DNA of 64,000 bases from Mycobacterium lepraemurium (GTDB taxonomy: Bacteria > Actinomycetota > Actinomycetes > Mycobacteriales > Mycobacteriaceae): positions 1,116,001 to 1,180,000 of the forward strand of contig CP021238.1 of the NCBI GenBank assembly GCA_002291465.1, given 5' to 3'. How positions within the stretch are numbered: the first letter of the stretch is position 1; the number at the start of each line of letters is the position of its first letter. Of the stretch, positions 32,396 to 42,271 are shown one piece after another. Made by a program: the position numbers and the translations under genes. The notes beneath the pieces were generated by a model that did no database searches, was not told where the DNA came from, and saw only the letters and a list, made by a program, of their open reading frames with translations.

Positions 32396-33272
32396 TCTGT
32401 CCGGCTGGTCGGTGGCACCGTCCAGCGGTGGCGGCTACACCCACGACGTCTACCGCAAGGGTGCGGGCCCGGGCGTGGTGCTGATTCCGGAGCTTCCGGG
32501 GATTCATCCCGGGGTGTTGGCCCTGGGTAATCATTTGGTGGACAACGGTTTCACGGTGGCGATGCCGTCGCTGTTCGGTGAGCCAGGCAAGCCGGTTTCG
32601 CCGGGCTACCTCGTCGCGGGCATGACGAGGGCCTGCGTGGCAAGGGAATTCGCCGCGTTCGCCACCAATAAGCAGCGGCCGGTGTCGTTGTTCCTGCGGG
32701 CGTTGGCTCGTGATCTCAACGCGTCGACGCCGGGTGACGGGGTCGGGGTGATCGGCCAATGCTTCACCTGCGGTTTCGCGTTGGCCGCCGCGGTCGACGA
32801 GAGCGTGCTGGCGCCGGTGCTGTTGCAGCCGTCGGTGCCCTTCCCGCTGGGCGCGACGCGGCGCCGCGACCCCGGAGTGAGCGAGGCCGAGCTGGCCACC
32901 GTGGCCGACCGGTGCGCCAATGCGGGCTTGTGCGCCATGGGTTTACGGTTCAGCGAGGGCTGGACGTCTCCGCGTGAGCGGTTCACCGCACTCAAGCAGC
33001 GGCTCGGCGACGCCTTCGAGGTGATCGAGATCGACTCACGCCCGGGCAACGAACACGGCTTCGGCAAGATGGCGCACTCGGTGCTCACCCTGGAGGTCCG
33101 CGAAGTCGACGGCCACCCCGCCTACGAGGCCCGCAAGCGGGTGGTCGAATTCCTCACCCAGCGGCTGGGCGCGCTAGGCGAACCGCCTCGGGCCGCGCGG
33201 CTGATCGACCATAATGAGGCGACGCCGTTTTCAGTTTCTTCCAGGAGGTTTTGTGCGCATGGCGGTCGATGA
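32376..33272 (+). CDS. Dienelactone-hydrolase-family protein
   Basis: A 298-residue alpha/beta hydrolase. The nucleophile region G-V-I-G-Q-C-F-T-C-G-F places a Cys in the elbow, as in dienelactone hydrolases, and N-E-H-G-F supplies the His. Relatives mostly read G-x-C-x-T-G-G; here the second position after Thr is Cys (T-C-G), a substitution next to the nucleophile. The start overlaps the previous gene by 20 bases, and the C-terminus runs 14-20 bases into the next gene, past where the domain ends. Substrate unknown. It may be a C-terminally extended but functional enzyme. Confidence 0.75.
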   Translation: MTAPEADLSGWSVAPSSGGGYTHDVYRKGAGPGVVLIPELPGIHPGVLALGNHLVDNGFTVAMPSLFGEPGKPVSPGYLVAGMTRACVAREFAAFATNKQRPVSLFLRALARDLNASTPGDGVGVIGQCFTCGFALAAAVDESVLAPVLLQPSVPFPLGATRRRDPGVSEAELATVADRCANAGLCAMGLRFSEGWTSPRERFTALKQRLGDAFEVIEIDSRPGNEHGFGKMAHSVLTLEVREVDGHPAYEARKRVVEFLTQRLGALGEPPRAARLIDHNEATPFSVSSRRFCAHGGR

Positions 33273-34804
33273 CCTCGTGGTGGAAACCGGTTACGGCCCG
33301 GTCCGGGGCGTCGCAGCCGACGGTGTCAAGGCGTGGAAAGGCATTCGCTACGCGGCGCCGCCCACCGGGGGCCTGCGCTTCCGCGCGCCCCAGCTGCCCG
33401 AGCGGTGGACCGAGGTGGCCGACGCCACCGTCTTCGGCCCCGCCTGCCCGCAGCCTGTGTTCCCGAACATGCCGCTGGATTTGGGTGCGCCCCAAGGAGA
33501 AGACTGCTTGCGGCTCAACGTCTGGGCATCCGCCGACACCCAACCCGGGGACGCCAAGCCGGTGATGGTGTGGCTGCACGGCGGCGCCTACGTGCTCGGG
33601 TCGAGCAGTCAGACGCTCTACGACGGCCGCCGGCTGGTCAGCCACGGCGACGTCGTGGTGGTGACGGTCAACTACCGGCTCGGCGCGCTCGACTTTCTCG
33701 ACCTGTCGTCGCTGAACAGCGCGGGGCGCTGCTTCGACTCCAACGTCGGGCTGCGCGACGTGCTGGCGGCGTTGAAGTGGGTGCGCGACAACATCACCGC
33801 CTTCGGCGGCGACCCGCGGCGGGTCACCCTGTTCGGCGAGTCGGCGGGGGCGGGGATCGTCACCACGCTGTTGGCCAGCCCCGCGGCCGCGGGCCTGTTC
33901 GCCGCTGCAATCGCGCAGAGTCCGCCGGCCACCTCGGTGTACGACCGTGACCGCGCCGGCCGTGTCGCCGAAGCCTTCCTGGGCAAGCTGGGCATCACCG
34001 CATCGGAGTCACGACGGCTGATCGACATGCCGATGGCGGCGATTCTGGCCGCCTCCCAAGAGGTGTTCGACGAAGTGCCGGTGCGCAATCCGGGGACGCT
34101 GGCGTTCGTCCCGATCGTCGACGGCGGCGTGCTGGCCGACTTATCCGGTGAAGGTGGCACAGCAGGGCGGCTCACACCCGGTGCCGCTGATCATCGGTAC
34201 CAACCAGCACGAGGCGGCGCTGTTCCGGCTGATGCGCTCGGCGCTGATGCTGATCACTCCGCACGCCATCACCTCGATGTTCAACCAGATCGCCGCCTAA
34301 CAACCCGACTTGCAGCTGCCCACCGAAAAGCAGATCGGCTCCGCCTATTCCCGATTCCGGCGCAGGGCAAGGTATTTGAGTATCGCCACCGACGTGGGCT
34401 TCCGGATGCCGTCGGTGTGGCTCGCCTAGGGGCACGCGCGGGTGGCGTCGGTGTATCTGTACCGGTTCGACTACTCCACCCCGCTGCTGAGGCTGCTGAT
34501 GGTCAAGGCCGCGCACGCCACCGAATTGCCTTATTTCTGGGGCACTCTCGGTGTGCCCAAGGATCCCACCCTCAAGCTCGGCGGCAGCAAGACCGCCAAG
34601 GCGGTGTCCAAGCGGGTGCGGACCCGATGGATCAACTTCGCCGCGCACGCGAAACCGGCGGGCCCCGCCGGCAGCCCGGAGTGGGCGCCGTATCAGGAGC
34701 AGGACCGCGCCTGCTTGATCATCGGCAAGAACGACGTGCTGGCCCACGACGTGGACGCCAAGGCCCGTGCCGCCTGGGGCAGTGAGATGGTCAGCTTCCG
34801 CTAG
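33253..34804 (+). pseudogene. Carboxylesterase type B (para-nitrobenzyl esterase, Rv1104/Rv1105-like), frameshift plus two stops
   Basis: The N-terminal 300 codons are an intact carboxylesterase B with the oxyanion motif H-G-G-A-Y-V-L-G and nucleophile elbow F-G-E-S-A-G-A-G. An extra T at about 34141 (D-Y-P-V-K read as D-L-S-G-E) shifts the frame. The true downstream frame then contains TAA at 34298-34300 and TAG at 34427-34429 before ending at 34804. Three independent lesions make this a firm pseudogene. AGGAGG (33243-33248) serves the GTG at 33253 or the ATG at 33259. As I recall, M. tuberculosis also has this gene as two fragments, so the locus may decay repeatedly. Confidence 0.92.
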
Positions 34805-35889
34805 GCGGATGCCTTGCCCGCCAAGGCTTGCCGCTTCATCTGTTCGAACATGCCGACGTAGTACGGCAGGCATTCCGGCATCGCCTGCTCGGCTGTGAAC
34901 AGCGGCTGATAGCCGAGGTCGCGCGAGGCCTTGGCGATGGAGAAGAAGTTGTCCAGATACAGCCGCTCGACCGCGAGCGGCTCGAGCAGCGGCGCCGGGA
35001 TCCCGAACCTGAAATGCAGCCGCTGCCAACCCGTCATCGCCGCGCGCACGATGGGGCCGTTGACCCGGACCCGGGGCCAGTTCACGCCGCAGGCCTCGAC
35101 CACCGGCCGGGCGAACTCGAACATGTTGATCGGCTCGGCGTCGTTGATGAAGTACGCCTGACCGGGCGCGGTGCCGCCGGGCGTCAGGTGCTGGGCCGCC
35201 AGGATGAAACCGTGAATCAGGTTGTGCACGTAGGAGTTGTCCAACCGGGCGGATTTGCGGCCGATCAGCACCTTGACGTGGCCGGCGATCACGCTTTCGA
35301 ACAGCTTGCGGAACATGGTTTGGTCGCCCCGGCCCCAGATGCCACTGGGCCGGATCGCACACGTCAGCATGCCGTCAACGCTGTTCTGGCCCAAGACGAA
35401 TCGCTCGGCGATCACCTTGGTCTCGGTGTAGAGGTCGTTGAACCGGTCGGTGTAGGGCAAGGTCTCGTCACCGCCGACGATGTTCTGGCCGCCCATGACG
35501 ACGCTGTTCGACGAGGTGTAGACGAAGCGCTGCACGCCGGCCGCCTGCCCGGCACGGACCAGGTTCTCGGTGCCGCCGACGTTCACCGCGAAGCTGCGCT
35601 GCCGGTACTCCTCGGTGACCGAGGCGCCGCCCATCAGGTCGATGATCGCCGCGGTGTGAAAGATCGTGTCGATGCCCTCGACCGCGGCGGCGCACACACC
35701 GGCGTCGGTGATGTCGCCCTGCAGCACCTCCAGGTGCGGGTGCGCCGGCAGCGGCGAGGGGGCGCGGTCGAAGGAGCGGACCTGATATCCGCGCTCGAGC
35801 AGGGTGGTCACCAGGTTGGCGCCGACGAACCCGGAGCCCCCGGTGACCAGAACGCGACCGAGTTCGGCCGTCAGCGATGGATCACCCAT
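34801..35889 (-). CDS. 3-beta-hydroxysteroid dehydrogenase / cholesterol dehydrogenase (Rv1106c-like)
   Basis: A 362-residue extended-SDR protein. The Rossmann motif T-G-G-S-G-F-V-G is at residues 16-23, the S-S-N-S Ser region precedes the catalytic Y-T-E-T-K, and the C-terminal part matches 3-beta-HSD/isomerases. It oxidises cholesterol to cholest-4-en-3-one, the first ring step of sterol use. The ATG at 35889 is chosen because a perfect TATGAT -10 ends 7 bases upstream, implying a leaderless message; the ATG at 35901 lies inside that element. A KstR-type operator sits just upstream. Last gene after xseB on the same strand. Intact. Confidence 0.92.
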   Translation of the reverse strand: MGDPSLTAELGRVLVTGGSGFVGANLVTTLLERGYQVRSFDRAPSPLPAHPHLEVLQGDITDAGVCAAAVEGIDTIFHTAAIIDLMGGASVTEEYRQRSFAVNVGGTENLVRAGQAAGVQRFVYTSSNSVVMGGQNIVGGDETLPYTDRFNDLYTETKVIAERFVLGQNSVDGMLTCAIRPSGIWGRGDQTMFRKLFESVIAGHVKVLIGRKSARLDNSYVHNLIHGFILAAQHLTPGGTAPGQAYFINDAEPINMFEFARPVVEACGVNWPRVRVNGPIVRAAMTGWQRLHFRFGIPAPLLEPLAVERLYLDNFFSIAKASRDLGYQPLFTAEQAMPECLPYYVGMFEQMKRQALAGKASA

Positions 35890-35896
35890 GGGGCCG

Positions 35897-35902
35897 ATCA
35901 TA
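35897..35902 (-). promoter_or_regulatory. -10 element of the 3-beta-HSD promoter
   Basis: TATGAT on the minus strand, 7 bases before the ATG at 35889; near-consensus for the housekeeping sigma factor. Confidence 0.65.
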
Positions 35903-35904
35903 AC

Positions 35905-35918
35905 TGAAACGTGTTCCA
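35905..35918. promoter_or_regulatory. KstR-type operator (TNNAACNNGTTNNA)
   Basis: TGAAACGTGTTCCA fits the 14-base KstR consensus at every fixed position on both strands. It lies in the spacer just upstream of the -10 of the 3-beta-HSD gene, where a bound repressor would block polymerase. KstR is the TetR repressor of cholesterol catabolism in mycobacteria, released by cholestenoyl-CoA-type ligands. Confidence 0.7.
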
Positions 35919-35962
35919 GTTTAGGAAAAATGGGGCAACGGAGCTCTCCAATAGGGTCGAAT

Positions 35963-36211
35963 TCAGTCGTCGTCAGCCTCGCCCGCGGCGAGGGCGTCTT
36001 CGATTCTCTTGCGCGCTCCAGCTAAGTACGCTTCACAGCGTTTCGCCATCTGTTCGCCTCTTTCCCACAAGTTCAGCGATGCATCCAGGTCCAGGCCGCC
36101 CTGTTCCAGTTGCCGCACGACCTCGATCAGTTCGTCCCGGCACGCCTCATAGCCCAGTCGACTAATAGGTGTAGCAGCGGCGGCCTGCTCGTTCTTCTTG
36201 TTATTCGCCAT
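35963..36211 (-). CDS. xseB: Exodeoxyribonuclease VII small subunit
   Basis: An 82-residue acidic, largely helical protein of the XseB family, with the conserved L-x-x-L-E-x-G-x-L-x-L-D-x-S-L-x-L-x-x-x-G pattern ([12 protein letters not shown]). It pairs with XseA to form the single-strand DNase. The start overlaps the end of xseA by 11 bases, so the two are translationally coupled. Intact. Confidence 0.93.
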   Translation of the reverse strand: MANNKKNEQAAAATPISRLGYEACRDELIEVVRQLEQGGLDLDASLNLWERGEQMAKRCEAYLAGARKRIEDALAAGEADDD

Positions 36212-37448
36212 CGGTCGGTCCCTCGCTCAGCGCCGCCACGGCGCCGTCGGCGACCCGGACCCGCAGCCGGGTGCCCGCCGGCGCGTCGCCGACCGAACGC
36301 AGCACGTGGGGGCCGCCGGCGCCGACGGTCTGCACCACGGCGTAACCGCGGGCCAGGGTGGCCGCCGGGCCCAACGTCGCCAGCCGGGCGCGCAGGTGTC
36401 CGATCCGCTCGGTTTCGGCGGCGGTCAACCGGGTGACGTCGCGCCGAATCGCCGACCAGGCACGGTGCACCTCCTCGGCGCGTGTAGTCAACGCCCGCAA
36501 CGGCTCGGCCAGCACCGGGCGGCTGCGGATCTGCGCCAGCGCGCGTTGCTCACGAGATACCCAGTTGCGCAACGCCTGTGCGCTGCGCTGCCGCAGCTCG
36601 TCGATCAGCCGCTGTTCGGCCGCGGTGTCGGGCACCACCTTCTTCGCGGCGTCGGTGGGGGTGGCCGCGCGCACGTCGGCGACCAGATCGCACAGCGGGT
36701 TGTCGGGTTCGTGACCGACCGCGCTGATCACCGGGGTGCGGCAGGCGGCGATGGCGCGGCACAGCGTTTCGTCGGAGAACGGCAACAGGTCTTCCACGCC
36801 GCCGCCGCCGCGGGCGAGCACGATGACGTCGACCTCGGGGTCCCGGTCGAGTTCGTGCAGTGCCTCCACGATCTGCGCGACTGCGTTGGGTCCCTGCACC
36901 GCGGTGTTGCGCACCGCGAAACGCACCGCGGGCCAGCGCCCCGCCGCGACGGATTTCACGTCCCGCCCGGCGGCACTCGCCCGGCCGGTGATCAGCCCGA
37001 TCATGTTGGGCAGGAAGGGAATTGGTCGCTTGAGGCGGGGGTCGAAAAGCCCTTCGGCGTCCAGCAGCCGGCGTAGCCGCTCGATGCGGGCCAGCAGTTC
37101 GCCCACCCCGACGGCGCGGATCTCGGACAGCCGCAGCGAAAACGTGCCCCGGCCCGTGTAGAACGAGGGCTTGCCGCACACCACCACCTGGGTGCCTTCG
37201 GCCAGCTTCACCGGGGCGTTGAGCACCAGATCGCACGGGCAGGTCACGGTCAGCGACATGTCGGCGGCCGGGTCACGCAGCACCATGAACACGGTTTTGG
37301 AGTCCGGCCGCAGCGACACCTGGGCCAGCTGACCCTCCACCCACACCGTGCCCAGCCTGTCGATCCAGCCCGCGACCCGAATTGCCACCGCGCGCACCGG
37401 AAATGGATTCGCGGCGGAGTTCGGTTCGGAGGTAGCGGCTCGGGTCAC
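36201..37448 (-). CDS. xseA: Exodeoxyribonuclease VII large subunit
   Basis: A 415-residue protein: an N-terminal OB-fold (about 15-115, W-V-E-G-Q-L-A-Q), the catalytic region with [12 protein letters not shown] and V-G-H-E-P-D, a coiled-coil section (270-350) and the C-terminal R-G-Y-A-V-V segment. Degrades single-stranded DNA in both directions, together with XseB. The GTG start overlaps the stop of the upstream gene (GTGA). Intact. Confidence 0.94.
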   Translation of the reverse strand: MTRAATSEPNSAANPFPVRAVAIRVAGWIDRLGTVWVEGQLAQVSLRPDSKTVFMVLRDPAADMSLTVTCPCDLVLNAPVKLAEGTQVVVCGKPSFYTGRGTFSLRLSEIRAVGVGELLARIERLRRLLDAEGLFDPRLKRPIPFLPNMIGLITGRASAAGRDVKSVAAGRWPAVRFAVRNTAVQGPNAVAQIVEALHELDRDPEVDVIVLARGGGGVEDLLPFSDETLCRAIAACRTPVISAVGHEPDNPLCDLVADVRAATPTDAAKKVVPDTAAEQRLIDELRQRSAQALRNWVSREQRALAQIRSRPVLAEPLRALTTRAEEVHRAWSAIRRDVTRLTAAETERIGHLRARLATLGPAATLARGYAVVQTVGAGGPHVLRSVGDAPAGTRLRVRVADGAVAALSEGPTDGE

Positions 37449-38041
37449 TTCGCGTTCGCGCGGGTGATCCTGTTGGCCAGCAGCGTCTGAAACGGCGCGC
37501 GGCCCTTGGTGGCCTGCTCGTAGGCCAGCAGCGCCTCGAGTTCGTCCACGCTCAGCGATTGCAGCCGGGCCCGCAGCTGGGCCAGCGTCAACGCCGAGTA
37601 GTCCAGTTCGGTGACCACCGCCGGTGTCGGGACCGACGCCTCGGCCGCCGGCTTCGTGGATGGGCGGGCCGACCTGGTCAGGGCGCTGGCGTCGTCGTGC
37701 GCGTCGGCCACGGAGTAGAGCGCGAATCGGCCCTCGGCCCGGCGCTCGCCCTCACTGCCGTCGGCCGGACTGGCGTAGCCGTCGGCCGCGTCGTCGATGT
37801 CCTCGTCGAAGGTCGCCCATTCCGGCTTCTCGTCCTTGGGCGGGAAGATCGATTCGAGGGTGCTGTCCCCCTTGATCACCAGCTCTGCGAGGTTCTGCTG
37901 AAAGCGCATAACGATGTGGGTGGCCTGGCTGGCCAGCGTCATCGGATACATCAGGATGGTTTTCGGCAGCCGCATGGTCTCCTCAACGGCGACTGTTGCC
38001 GCGCCGACCAGCAGCCGAACTCCATACGGTGCAGTAGCCAT
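37445..38041 (-). CDS. Lipid-droplet-associated type protein (Rv1109c-like)
   Basis: A 198-residue protein. The N-terminal 60 residues are amphipathic/hydrophobic ([24 protein letters not shown]), the middle is acidic and disordered, and a short C-terminal helical domain ([22 protein letters not shown]) follows. Mycobacterial relatives next to xseA are annotated as lipid-droplet-associated; I recall this from family knowledge and cannot test it. Coupled to xseA by a 4-base overlap and divergent from lytB2. Intact. Confidence 0.7.
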   Translation of the reverse strand: MATAPYGVRLLVGAATVAVEETMRLPKTILMYPMTLASQATHIVMRFQQNLAELVIKGDSTLESIFPPKDEKPEWATFDEDIDDAADGYASPADGSEGERRAEGRFALYSVADAHDDASALTRSARPSTKPAAEASVPTPAVVTELDYSALTLAQLRARLQSLSVDELEALLAYEQATKGRAPFQTLLANRITRANAK

Positions 38042-38117
38042 GGGTCCAAGATTGCCTCAAGCGGCGGCTAACTCCAAGCCCGCCGGCGCGAGCTGGCAAG
38101 CCCGTGTCGGCAGAACG

Positions 38118-38123
38118 TACCCT
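38118..38123 (+). promoter_or_regulatory. -10 element of leaderless lytB2 promoter
   Basis: TACCCT, 7 bases before the ATG at 38131; no Shine-Dalgarno. It decides the start over the open frame from 38104. Confidence 0.55.
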
Positions 38124-38130
38124 GGATGCC

Positions 38131-39129
38131 ATGCCACCGACCGTCGACATGGGGATTTCCCGCGCATCCAGCTCCGTAGCCGTCAACCCGACCCGCAAGC
38201 GCGTGCTCCTGGCTGAGCCGCGCGGATACTGCGCGGGCGTGGACCGGGCCGTGGAAACCGTGGAGCGCGCACTGGAGAAGCACGGCCCGCCGGTGTACGT
38301 GCGCCACGAGATTGTGCACAACTGGCACGTGGTCAGCACCCTGGAGAAGGCCGGCGCGGTGTTCGTCGAGGAGACCGACGAGGTTCCCGAAGGGGCGATC
38401 GTGGTGTTCTCCGCGCATGGCGTGGCGCCGACGGTGCACGCCGCGGCCGCCGAACGCAACCTGCACACCATCGACGCTACCTGCCCGCTGGTGACCAAGG
38501 TGCACAACGAGGCGCGCCGGTTCGCCCGCAACGACTACGACATCCTGCTGATCGGCCACGAGGGCCACGAGGAGGTGGTCGGCACCGCCGGGGAGGCGCC
38601 CGACCATGTGCAGCTGGTCGACGGGGTGGCCGCGGTGGACAACGTGACCGTCCGCGACGAGGACAAGGTGGTGTGGCTGTCGCAGACCACGCTGTCGGTC
38701 GACGAGACCATGGAGATCGTCGAGCGGCTCCGGCAGCGGTTCCCCAAGCTGCAGGACCCGCCGAGTGACGACATCTGCTACGCCACCCAGAACCGCCAGG
38801 TGGCGGTCAAGGCGATGGCGCCGGAATGCGACCTGGTGATCGTCGTCGGCTCGCGCAACTCGTCGAACTCGGTGCGGCTGGTGGAAGTGGCGCTAGGCGG
38901 CGGGGCCGGTGCGGCCCACCTGGCGGACTGGGCCGACGACATCGACCCCGCGTGGCTGGAAGGCGTCACCACGGTGGGCGTCACCTCGGGCGCGTCCGTC
39001 CCCGAGGTCTTGGTGCAAGGCGTGCTCGGGCGGCTGGCCGAGTGCGGCTTCGACGTGGTGCAACCGGTGACGACGGCGCAGGAGACCTTGGTGTTCGCGT
39101 TGCCGCGGGCGATCCGCTCACCGCGCTGA
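38131..39129 (+). CDS. lytB2: 4-hydroxy-3-methylbut-2-enyl diphosphate reductase LytB2 (IspH)
   Basis: A 332-residue iron-sulfur enzyme. The three cluster cysteines are in G-Y-C-A-G-V, D-A-T-C-P-L and [10 protein letters not shown], with His residues in H-E-I-V-H-N and S-A-H-G-V. It performs the last step of the MEP pathway, giving IPP and DMAPP, the input for the Z-FPP synthase at 17.9 kb. Start chosen on the leaderless -10 and family N-terminus (P-T-V-D-M-G-I). Intact. Confidence 0.95.
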   Translation: MPPTVDMGISRASSSVAVNPTRKRVLLAEPRGYCAGVDRAVETVERALEKHGPPVYVRHEIVHNWHVVSTLEKAGAVFVEETDEVPEGAIVVFSAHGVAPTVHAAAAERNLHTIDATCPLVTKVHNEARRFARNDYDILLIGHEGHEEVVGTAGEAPDHVQLVDGVAAVDNVTVRDEDKVVWLSQTTLSVDETMEIVERLRQRFPKLQDPPSDDICYATQNRQVAVKAMAPECDLVIVVGSRNSSNSVRLVEVALGGGAGAAHLADWADDIDPAWLEGVTTVGVTSGASVPEVLVQGVLGRLAECGFDVVQPVTTAQETLVFALPRAIRSPR

Positions 39130-39155
39130 TCGCCTCAGGCTGACGCCAGGCGCCG

Positions 39156-40361
39156 TTAGGCGTCGTACTCCCAGGACTCCGCCGGCGGCCGACCCTGCGT
39201 CCGGCCCGGCGTCCGCGAACGGGTGCGGCGCACGGTGTGCGGTTCGCGCGGCTGGCCCGGCGCGGCGGCGCCGCGGTAGCGGACCTGCGAGATGGGGTAG
39301 TGCGTCCCGTTGGCGCCGGTCGACGCGGGGCGGCGGCGCCGGGGCTCATACTGCGGCTCGGGGGTGTCGTAGCGGCTGTCGTAGCGGCCCAGGTTCTCCG
39401 GCCCGCTCGGCGGGTCGTAGCCGTCGAAACGGTTGCCGCGCGGCAGGGGCCGTTCGTAGGGACTGCGCCGGGGCCGCGGCTCGCGACGCGGCTCGCGCGG
39501 TGTTTGGCCGCGCAGCTCGGGGTCGGCGTCGGGCCGGGGGCGGCGGCGCGTGCGCCGCGGCGGTTGGGCGGCATCATGGTTGCGGCCGGCGGTGTCGTAG
39601 TTGCGGGCCGCCGCGCTGCGCCGGGTGGCGCGCCGCGGCCGTTCGGGACGTTCGGCCGGTTCGGCGGCGTCGTCCAGCGGCGGGCGCGCATGCCGGGAGC
39701 GGGTACGGGAACTGCTTGCCGAGGAGCGAGTGCTGCGCGCGGTGCGCCGCGTTCTCGACGACAAGCCCGACCGGCGGGTGCGGCGCCGCTGTGCGCTCTC
39801 CTCGGTGGTATCGCCGTCGGACTCCGGGCGCAGCGCCGCCCGCACCTTGGCCACCAGGCCGCCGACGAGGGACTGGACGTCGACACTGGGGCCCACTGCG
39901 GCGTCGTCGGAGCCGGCCGCCGTCGTCGACCGTTGACCGTGCCCGAAATACCAGCGGACCAAGCCGATCGCCAGCACGGCGCCGGCGGTGCCCAGCATCA
40001 GCGGGAACCGCTCGATCAGCGGATAGCCGCAGTTGATCAGCAGGTCTTTGAGCCGGCCCACCTTGGCGTCGTGGAACAACCAGTAGGCCCCGGGCACCGC
40101 GCAGAACAGGATCAGCGGCGGCTGGATGATCGTGGTGAAGATGTCGTCCTGGCGCACCGCCAGCACCGCCGCCACGCAACCGGCTATATAGAAGCCCGCG
40201 AAGACGTGGGTCAGCTCCTTGTGACCAGCGTCGATTCCATAGCCGATGGCGGTCGCGGTGACGGCGACAAGCACGGCCGCGTACCAGGGGAGGCCTGGGA
40301 TGTTTGGGTGGATCGAACGGTGGGCGCTCTCCACCGTCGAACTTGCCCGCTGTGCTGACAC
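39156..40361 (-). CDS. DUF6542-type membrane protein with long basic tail (Rv1111c-like)
   Basis: A 401-residue protein. Four hydrophobic helices lie in residues about 22-140 (P-W-Y-A-A-V-L-V-A-V, I-A-G-C-V-A-A-V, L-I-L-F-C-A-V-P-G and L-M-L-G-T-A-G-A-V-L-A), followed by 250 residues that are extremely Arg/Pro/Ser rich and surely disordered. The tail might bind nucleic acid or phospholipid; function unknown. GTG start at 40361, 6 bases after a TACGGT -10 on the minus strand. Divergent from ychF. Intact. Confidence 0.75.
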   Translation of the reverse strand: MSAQRASSTVESAHRSIHPNIPGLPWYAAVLVAVTATAIGYGIDAGHKELTHVFAGFYIAGCVAAVLAVRQDDIFTTIIQPPLILFCAVPGAYWLFHDAKVGRLKDLLINCGYPLIERFPLMLGTAGAVLAIGLVRWYFGHGQRSTTAAGSDDAAVGPSVDVQSLVGGLVAKVRAALRPESDGDTTEESAQRRRTRRSGLSSRTRRTARSTRSSASSSRTRSRHARPPLDDAAEPAERPERPRRATRRSAAARNYDTAGRNHDAAQPPRRTRRRPRPDADPELRGQTPREPRREPRPRRSPYERPLPRGNRFDGYDPPSGPENLGRYDSRYDTPEPQYEPRRRRPASTGANGTHYPISQVRYRGAAAPGQPREPHTVRRTRSRTPGRTQGRPPAESWEYDA

Positions 40362-40367
40362 ATGTAG

Positions 40368-40373
40368 ACCGTA
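40368..40373 (-). promoter_or_regulatory. -10 element of the DUF6542 gene
   Basis: TACGGT on the minus strand, 6 bases before the GTG at 40361; leaderless layout. Confidence 0.5.
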
Positions 40374-40476
40374 CCGGTAATGGACCGAAAGGCTCGTAAA
40401 TACCTCGTAGCGATCGCGGGCGTGCCACGGCGCGGCGCAGGAATGGTCGCCCGGTCGGTCGCCGGCGCCGGGCCCC

Positions 40477-40482
40477 TAGACT
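40477..40482 (+). promoter_or_regulatory. -10 element of the ychF promoter
   Basis: TAGACT, 9 bases before the GTG at 40492; no Shine-Dalgarno. Confidence 0.5.
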
Positions 40483-40491
40483 TGATTCCCT

Positions 40492-41565
40492 GTGAGCCTG
40501 AGCCTGGGAATAGTGGGCCTGCCCAATGTCGGCAAGTCGACCTTGTTCAACGCGTTGACCCGGAACAACGTGGTCGCGGCCAACTATCCGTTCGCGACGA
40601 TCGAGCCCAACGAGGGCGTGGTGCCGCTGCCCGACCCGCGGCTGGACAAGCTGGCCGAGATGTTCAAGTCCGAGCGCATCGTGGCGGCGCCGGTCACCTT
40701 CGTCGACATCGCCGGCCTGGTCAAGGGCGCCTCCGAGGGGGCGGGGCTAGGCAACAAGTTCCTGGCCCACATTCGCGAATGCGACGCCATCTGCCAGGTG
40801 GTGCGGGTGTTCGCCGCCGCCGACGTCACCCACGTCGCCGGGCGGGTGGACCCCAGGTCCGACATCGAGGTCGTCGAGACCGAGCTGATCCTGGCCGACC
40901 TGCAGACGCTGGAGCGCGCGGCGGGCCGGCTGGAGAAGGAGGCCCGCACCAGCAAGGAGCGCCGGCCGGTCTACGAGGCGGCGCTGGCTGCGCAGGAGAC
41001 GCTGAACGGGGGCAAGACGCTGTTCGGTGCGGGCACCGACACCTCCCTGCTGCGCGAGCTGAACCTGTTTACCACCAAGCCTTTTCTCTATGTCTTCAAC
41101 GCCGACGAGTCGGTGCTGACCGATCCCGCGCGCATCACCGAGCTGCGCGAGCTGGTCGCGCCGGCCGACGCGGTGTTCCTGGACGCGGCCATCGAATCCG
41201 AGCTGATCGAACTCGACGACGAGTCGGCGGCGGAGTTGCTGGAGTCGATCGGGCAGACCGAGCGCGGCCTGGATGAGTTGGCGCGGGCCGGTTTTCACAC
41301 GCTGAGCTTGCAGACGTTCCTGACCGCGGGGCCCAAAGAGGCGCGGGCGTGGGTGATTCACCAGGGCGATACCGCGCCGAAGGCCGCCGGGGCGATTCAC
41401 AGCGACTTCGAAAAGGGCTTCATCAAAGCCGAAATCGTCTCCTACGACGACCTGATCGCCGCGGGGTCGATGGCGGCCGCCAAGGCCGCTGGCAAGGTCC
41501 GGATGGAGGGCAAGGACTACGTCATGGTCGACGGCGACGTGGTCGAGTTCCGGTTCAATGTGTAG
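40492..41565 (+). CDS. ychF: Redox-regulated ATPase YchF (OLA1 type)
   Basis: A 357-residue Obg-family P-loop protein. Walker A is L-P-N-V-G-K-S-T, the switch [12 protein letters not shown] is present, and the G4 motif reads F-N-A-D-E in place of NKxD, which explains ATP rather than GTP preference. A coiled-coil insertion (about 130-170) and a C-terminal TGS domain (275-357) follow. It is ribosome-associated and a modulator of stress responses. Intact. Confidence 0.94.
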   Translation: MSLSLGIVGLPNVGKSTLFNALTRNNVVAANYPFATIEPNEGVVPLPDPRLDKLAEMFKSERIVAAPVTFVDIAGLVKGASEGAGLGNKFLAHIRECDAICQVVRVFAAADVTHVAGRVDPRSDIEVVETELILADLQTLERAAGRLEKEARTSKERRPVYEAALAAQETLNGGKTLFGAGTDTSLLRELNLFTTKPFLYVFNADESVLTDPARITELRELVAPADAVFLDAAIESELIELDDESAAELLESIGQTERGLDELARAGFHTLSLQTFLTAGPKEARAWVIHQGDTAPKAAGAIHSDFEKGFIKAEIVSYDDLIAAGSMAAAKAAGKVRMEGKDYVMVDGDVVEFRFNV

Positions 41566-41579
41566 CTCGGCGCCGCCGC

Positions 41580-41636
41580 CGAGCGTGGGGATATGCACGC
41601 AGCTGGTGCGATTTTCGTACATTAGACCCACGCTCG
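41580..41636. repeat. Intergenic palindromic element after ychF
   Basis: CGAGCGTGGG (41580-41589) and CCCACGCTCG (41627-41636), arms of 10 bases around 37 bases. The outer motif CGTCGAGCGTG matches those at 5198 and 57540. The rest of the 200-base gap to the next gene shows nothing else. Confidence 0.55.
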
Positions 41637-41765
41637 ACGATGCGATTGAGCAGCCGACGGCTGCGACGTGCCGGGGACGCCCTCGCCGGTAGGCGTCTGA
41701 CGCACTTCAGAACACCGTTGTTGGAACGCTGGAGAAGTGCGACGCCACTGACGAGACTGACAGTT

Positions 41766-42206
41766 ATGAGTTTCGTAGAGGAAAAACTGCTCCCACAGGT
41801 GCTGCGGGTGCACGACACGGTCTACCGGAAGACCAACGGCTGGATCGGTCACCGCACGCTGTGGATACCGAGCCTGCTGCTGCACACCGTCGGCGCCAAG
41901 ACCGGCAAACCGCGCACCACGTCGCTGACCTACGCCCGCGACGGCGAGAACTATCTGGTGGTCGCGTCCAAGGGCGGTGCGCCCGAGGCCCCCGGCTGGT
42001 ATCACAACCTCAAAGCCAAGCCGGAAGCCGAAATCAACGTGGGACCAAAGCGTTTCGCCGTCACCGCGCGGATCGTGCCGCTCGGCGACGCTGACTATGT
42101 CCGGCTCTGGGAGATCGTGAACAAGAACAATCAGAACCGCTACGCCGAATATCAGAAGCGGACGTCGCGTCCGATCCCCGTCGTCGTCCTGACGCCGAAA
42201 AGCTAG
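41766..42206 (+). CDS. Deazaflavin (F420)-dependent nitroreductase-family protein (Ddn-like, DUF385)
   Basis: A 146-residue protein of the Ddn/FDOR-A family. The core L-L-H-T-V-G-A-K-T-G-K-P-R-T-T-S-L, W-Y-H-N-L-K-A-K-P and the N-terminal amphipathic helix are characteristic. It should bind F420H2 and reduce quinones or other small acceptors at the membrane. The ATG at 41766 is chosen by family length; an ATG at 41640 would add 42 Arg-rich residues and is unlikely. Intact. Confidence 0.85.
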   Translation: MSFVEEKLLPQVLRVHDTVYRKTNGWIGHRTLWIPSLLLHTVGAKTGKPRTTSLTYARDGENYLVVASKGGAPEAPGWYHNLKAKPEAEINVGPKRFAVTARIVPLGDADYVRLWEIVNKNNQNRYAEYQKRTSRPIPVVVLTPKS

Positions 42207-42271
42207 AACGCACAGCACCATTCGGCACCCGATGCGCCCGGCGAAGCGGAGGCAGACCGCCGGCCTTCACG

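Noticed and set aside
41640..41765. Longer N-terminus for the Ddn-like protein
   Set aside because: Adds an Arg-rich stretch not typical of the family, although the frame is open.
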